This document shows, in pieces, positions 61,870 to 64,000 of a stretch of 64,000 nucleotides of DNA (positions within the stretch are counted from its first letter, which is position 1; each line of letters opens with the position of its first letter). Under the pieces are notes generated by a model. The model saw only the letters and a list, made by a program, of their open reading frames with translations. It ran no database searches and was not told where the DNA came from. The stretch covers positions 1 to 64,000 of the forward strand of contig JADLGE010000003.1 of NCBI GenBank assembly GCA_020849475.1, in the 5' to 3' direction. The DNA is from Gammaproteobacteria bacterium. Its GTDB lineage: Bacteria; Pseudomonadota; Gammaproteobacteria; Ga0077536. The position numbers were made by a program, and so were the translations under genes.

Positions 61870-62511
61870 GTGTTGGCACAAAACATCACCCCCTCGGCCA
61901 TCCGCGTCATGTGCGTGGACGACCATCCGATTTTCCGCGAAGGCCTGTCGGCGGTGCTCGCCAATGACCCCGGCTTCGAGCTGGTGGCCGAAGCCGGCAC
62001 CGGCGAAGAAGCGATCGAGAAATTCCGCACCTTCCGGCCCGACGTCACGCTCATGGACCTGCGCCTGCCGGGCATCTCGGGCACCGAGGCCATCGCCGCC
62101 ATCCGCGCCGAGTTTCCCGACGCGCGCATCGTGGTGCTGACCACCGAGACCGGCGATGTGCCCATGCAGCGCACGCTCAACGCCGGCGCCAAAGGCTATG
62201 TGCTGAAGGGCATGGCGATGTCGGAACTGCTGGACATCATCCGCAGCGTCAACGCCGGCAAGACCCGCATTCCGGAGCGCGTCGCGACCCATATCGCCGA
62301 GCATCTCACCGACAAGAACCTGTCGGCGCGAGAACTCGAAGTGCTGAAGCTGATTGCCGGCGGCCATCGCAATCGCGAAATCGCCCACAAGCTTTCGATC
62401 AGCGAAGAAACGGTCAAGATGCACGTGCGCAACATCATGGTGAAACTCAACGCCAATGATCGCACCCACGCTGTCACCATCGCGGTGCGGCGCGGCTTCA
62501 TCACCCTCTAG
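61870..62511 (+). CDS. LuxR/NarL-family response regulator
   Basis: 213 aa with GTG start behind AAGGACAG. Receiver: CVDDHPIFREGL, phospho-acceptor Asp in VTLMDLRLPG, Lys in GYVLKGMAMSE. C-terminal LuxR-type HTH: LSARELEVLKLIAGGHRNREIAHKL. It pairs with the kinase ten bases upstream. Confidence 0.94.
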   Translation: MLAQNITPSAIRVMCVDDHPIFREGLSAVLANDPGFELVAEAGTGEEAIEKFRTFRPDVTLMDLRLPGISGTEAIAAIRAEFPDARIVVLTTETGDVPMQRTLNAGAKGYVLKGMAMSELLDIIRSVNAGKTRIPERVATHIAEHLTDKNLSARELEVLKLIAGGHRNREIAHKLSISEETVKMHVRNIMVKLNANDRTHAVTIAVRRGFITL

Positions 62512-62584
62512 TCAACACGCGCGCTGCCGGCCCCTGCCGCAGCGCGCTTCGCACGGAAGCCGTCGGCCGGCCCCATTCCCGTCT

Positions 62585-64000
62585 GTGACCCCGCGCCCCG
62601 AAATCACGTTCACACGCGAGACCTGGCAGCACTGGCTGGCCCAGATTCACGCCTTCGCGCGCGCGCCGGACGCCGGCCTCATGGCGCGCACCCTGTTCGC
62701 GGTGGTGATCTTTTTTGCGCTGGCGTGCAATGGCTTGAACGTCGTCAACAGCTACGTCGGGCGCAATTTCATGACCGCGCTGGCCGAGAAAGATCACCAC
62801 GGCTTCATGGCCCAGGCGCTGGTGTGGGTCGGTGTGTTCGCGGTGGCCACGGTGATGTCGGTGCTCGGCCGTTACTACGAAGACCGCCTCGGCCTTATGT
62901 GGCGCAACTGGGCGACCACTCGCCTCATCGAGCGCTACATGGCGCGGCGTAATTACCTCAAGGTCGCGACCGTCGCCGGCATCGAGAATCCCGATCAGCG
63001 CATCGCCGAGGACGTCAAATCCTTCACCACCGTGACCCTCTCGTTCGTGCTGATGATTTTCAACGGCAGCCTGACGGTGATCTCGTTCGCCGCCGTGTTG
63101 TGGTCAATCAGTCCCGCCCTGTTCGGCGTGGGCGTGCTGTATGCGGCGGTCGGCACTTTGCTCAGCCTGCTGCTCGGCCGACCCTTGGTGCGTTTGAACT
63201 ATCAGCAGCTGGATCGCGAAGCGGACTTTCGCGCGGCGCTGGTGCACGTCAAGGAAAACGCCGCGCTCGTTGCGCTGACCGGACGCGAAGGCAATTTCTC
63301 CGGGCATCTGCGCCGCCATCTCGATCACCTGGTGGAAAATGCCGGGCGCGTGATCGTGGTCCAGCGTAACCTGAGTTTCTTCACCACCGGCTACAACTGG
63401 CTCATCCAGATCATTCCGGCGCTGATGGTCGCACCGCTGTTCATGCGCGGCGACATCGAGTTCGGCGTCATCACGCAGTCAGCCGTGGCCTTCACCCATC
63501 TGCTCGGCGCGTTTTCATTGATAGTCACCCAGACCCAGTTGCTGTCGTCGCTGGCGGCGGTGGTGACGCGCCTCGACGCCTTGATCATGGCCATCGACAA
63601 CGGCGAGCACGATCCACACCACGGCATCACCACCGTTGAAGACGACGGCCGCCTGGCGTTTGAAAACGTCACCATGCTCTCGGCCCACCGCCACCGCATC
63701 CTGATTGCGGATCTGAACCTGGTGCTGCTGCCGGGCGCCTGCCTGCTGGTGCGCGGCGCGCAGAACGACGTGCGCGCGGTGCTGATGCGCACCACCGCCG
63801 GCATCCGCAACTGGGGCCGCGGTCGCATCATCCGCCCACGCAACGAGCAGATGATGTTCGTCACCGAGCAGCCCTATCTGCCGGACGGCACCTTGCTCGA
63901 AGTGCTGCTGGCCGACGACCGCGAGCAGGCCGACGTGCAGTCCTATCGCGACACCGTGCTCGCCACTTTGCGCATGGTCGGGCTGGAAGCCGTGCTGGCG
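62585..64000 (+). CDS. ABC transporter permease/ATPase of the SbmA/YddA type, partial, with abnormal NBD
   Basis: The gene runs off the window; 472 residues are visible. The N-terminal membrane part matches ABC_membrane_2/SbmA-like exporters (WRNWATTRLIERYMA, then ENPDQRIAEDVKSF). The nucleotide-binding domain starts near residue 365 (RLAFENVTMLS). Where a Walker A GxxGxGKS/T is expected after LVLLPGACLLV, it reads GAQNDVRA (residues 391-398), and the Q-loop position in FVTEQPYLPDGT is Glu. The family context WGRGRI downstream is kept, so this is sequence decay or specialisation rather than a misread frame. The GTG start is inferred from the family pattern. Confidence 0.82.
   Translation, partial: MTPRPEITFTRETWQHWLAQIHAFARAPDAGLMARTLFAVVIFFALACNGLNVVNSYVGRNFMTALAEKDHHGFMAQALVWVGVFAVATVMSVLGRYYEDRLGLMWRNWATTRLIERYMARRNYLKVATVAGIENPDQRIAEDVKSFTTVTLSFVLMIFNGSLTVISFAAVLWSISPALFGVGVLYAAVGTLLSLLLGRPLVRLNYQQLDREADFRAALVHVKENAALVALTGREGNFSGHLRRHLDHLVENAGRVIVVQRNLSFFTTGYNWLIQIIPALMVAPLFMRGDIEFGVITQSAVAFTHLLGAFSLIVTQTQLLSSLAAVVTRLDALIMAIDNGEHDPHHGITTVEDDGRLAFENVTMLSAHRHRILIADLNLVLLPGACLLVRGAQNDVRAVLMRTTAGIRNWGRGRIIRPRNEQMMFVTEQPYLPDGTLLEVLLADDREQADVQSYRDTVLATLRMVGLEAVLA

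Noticed and set aside
59919-62192. A 757-aa minus-strand open frame opposite the NarL-type kinase
   Set aside because: Antisense of HisKA_3 and HATPase sequence. No domain or ribosome site of its own.

Overview
The window is a dense, GC-rich bacterial chromosome segment with about 66 protein genes, short gaps and no tRNA or rRNA. Gene content points to a gammaproteobacterium. The window has cmoA, greB, a zinc-finger thioredoxin of the TrxC type, SirB1, a YbaN/DUF454 protein and a paaABCDE cluster. I do not recognise the genus. There is no phage, plasmid, CRISPR array or complete insertion sequence. The interspersed elements are short palindromes of REP type.

Layout. 1-3.7 kb: a flavin-dependent tryptophan-halogenase-type enzyme, a small exported protein and a cytochrome P450. 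3.8-8.4 kb: a minus-strand phenylacetyl-CoA epoxidase operon paaABCDE ending in a PaaX-type repressor. 8.5-18.1 kb: a 2OG-Fe(II) oxygenase, an RhlE-like helicase, an LLM flavin oxidoreductase, a DAACS symporter translationally coupled to a VOC protein, a ketopantoate-reductase-like protein, SirB1, a deazaflavin-type nitroreductase, a LysR regulator and a DODA-type dioxygenase. 18.1-25.7 kb: YceI, CDGSH, CMD, DUF454 and MFS proteins, then a redoxin gene with an in-frame UGA that looks like selenocysteine, an MBL hydrolase and acetolactate synthase. 25.7-41 kb: a fused acyl-CoA dehydrogenase, a chromate transporter, TrxC, pirin, a thioesterase, a nucleotide cyclase, GreB, hydrolases, an SDR, a TauD-like enzyme, an aldo/keto reductase and an MFS transporter. 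41-54.5 kb: a GIY-YIG-like protein, a cyclase-FHA protein, MFS, quinone reductase, an SPFH protein, an OmpR-type two-component pair, CmoA with two ICMT-like membrane methyltransferases, a cytochrome c/PQQ protein and a GST-like protein. 54.5-59.9 kb: a probable membrane glycolipid (hopanoid-type) locus with HpnI-, HpnL- and HpnK-like proteins and a DegT aminotransferase. 60-64 kb: a NarL-type two-component pair and a truncated ABC transporter whose nucleotide-binding domain lacks a recognisable Walker A motif.

Three observations stand out. (1) The redoxin gene at 21584-22759 is split only by a UGA that sits where the first active-site cysteine is expected. It is followed by a stem-loop that meets the bacterial SECIS description. 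(2) Two families of REP-like palindromes, about 20 copies in all, are scattered between genes and often as inverted pairs. Five minus-strand genes take their TAG stop codon from the element's GTAGG edge, two plus-strand genes end inside a copy, and the chromate transporter appears to start inside one. (3) A third inverted repeat has become coding sequence at the N-terminus of a histidine kinase.

Most functions are family-level calls made by reading motifs. No database search was possible.
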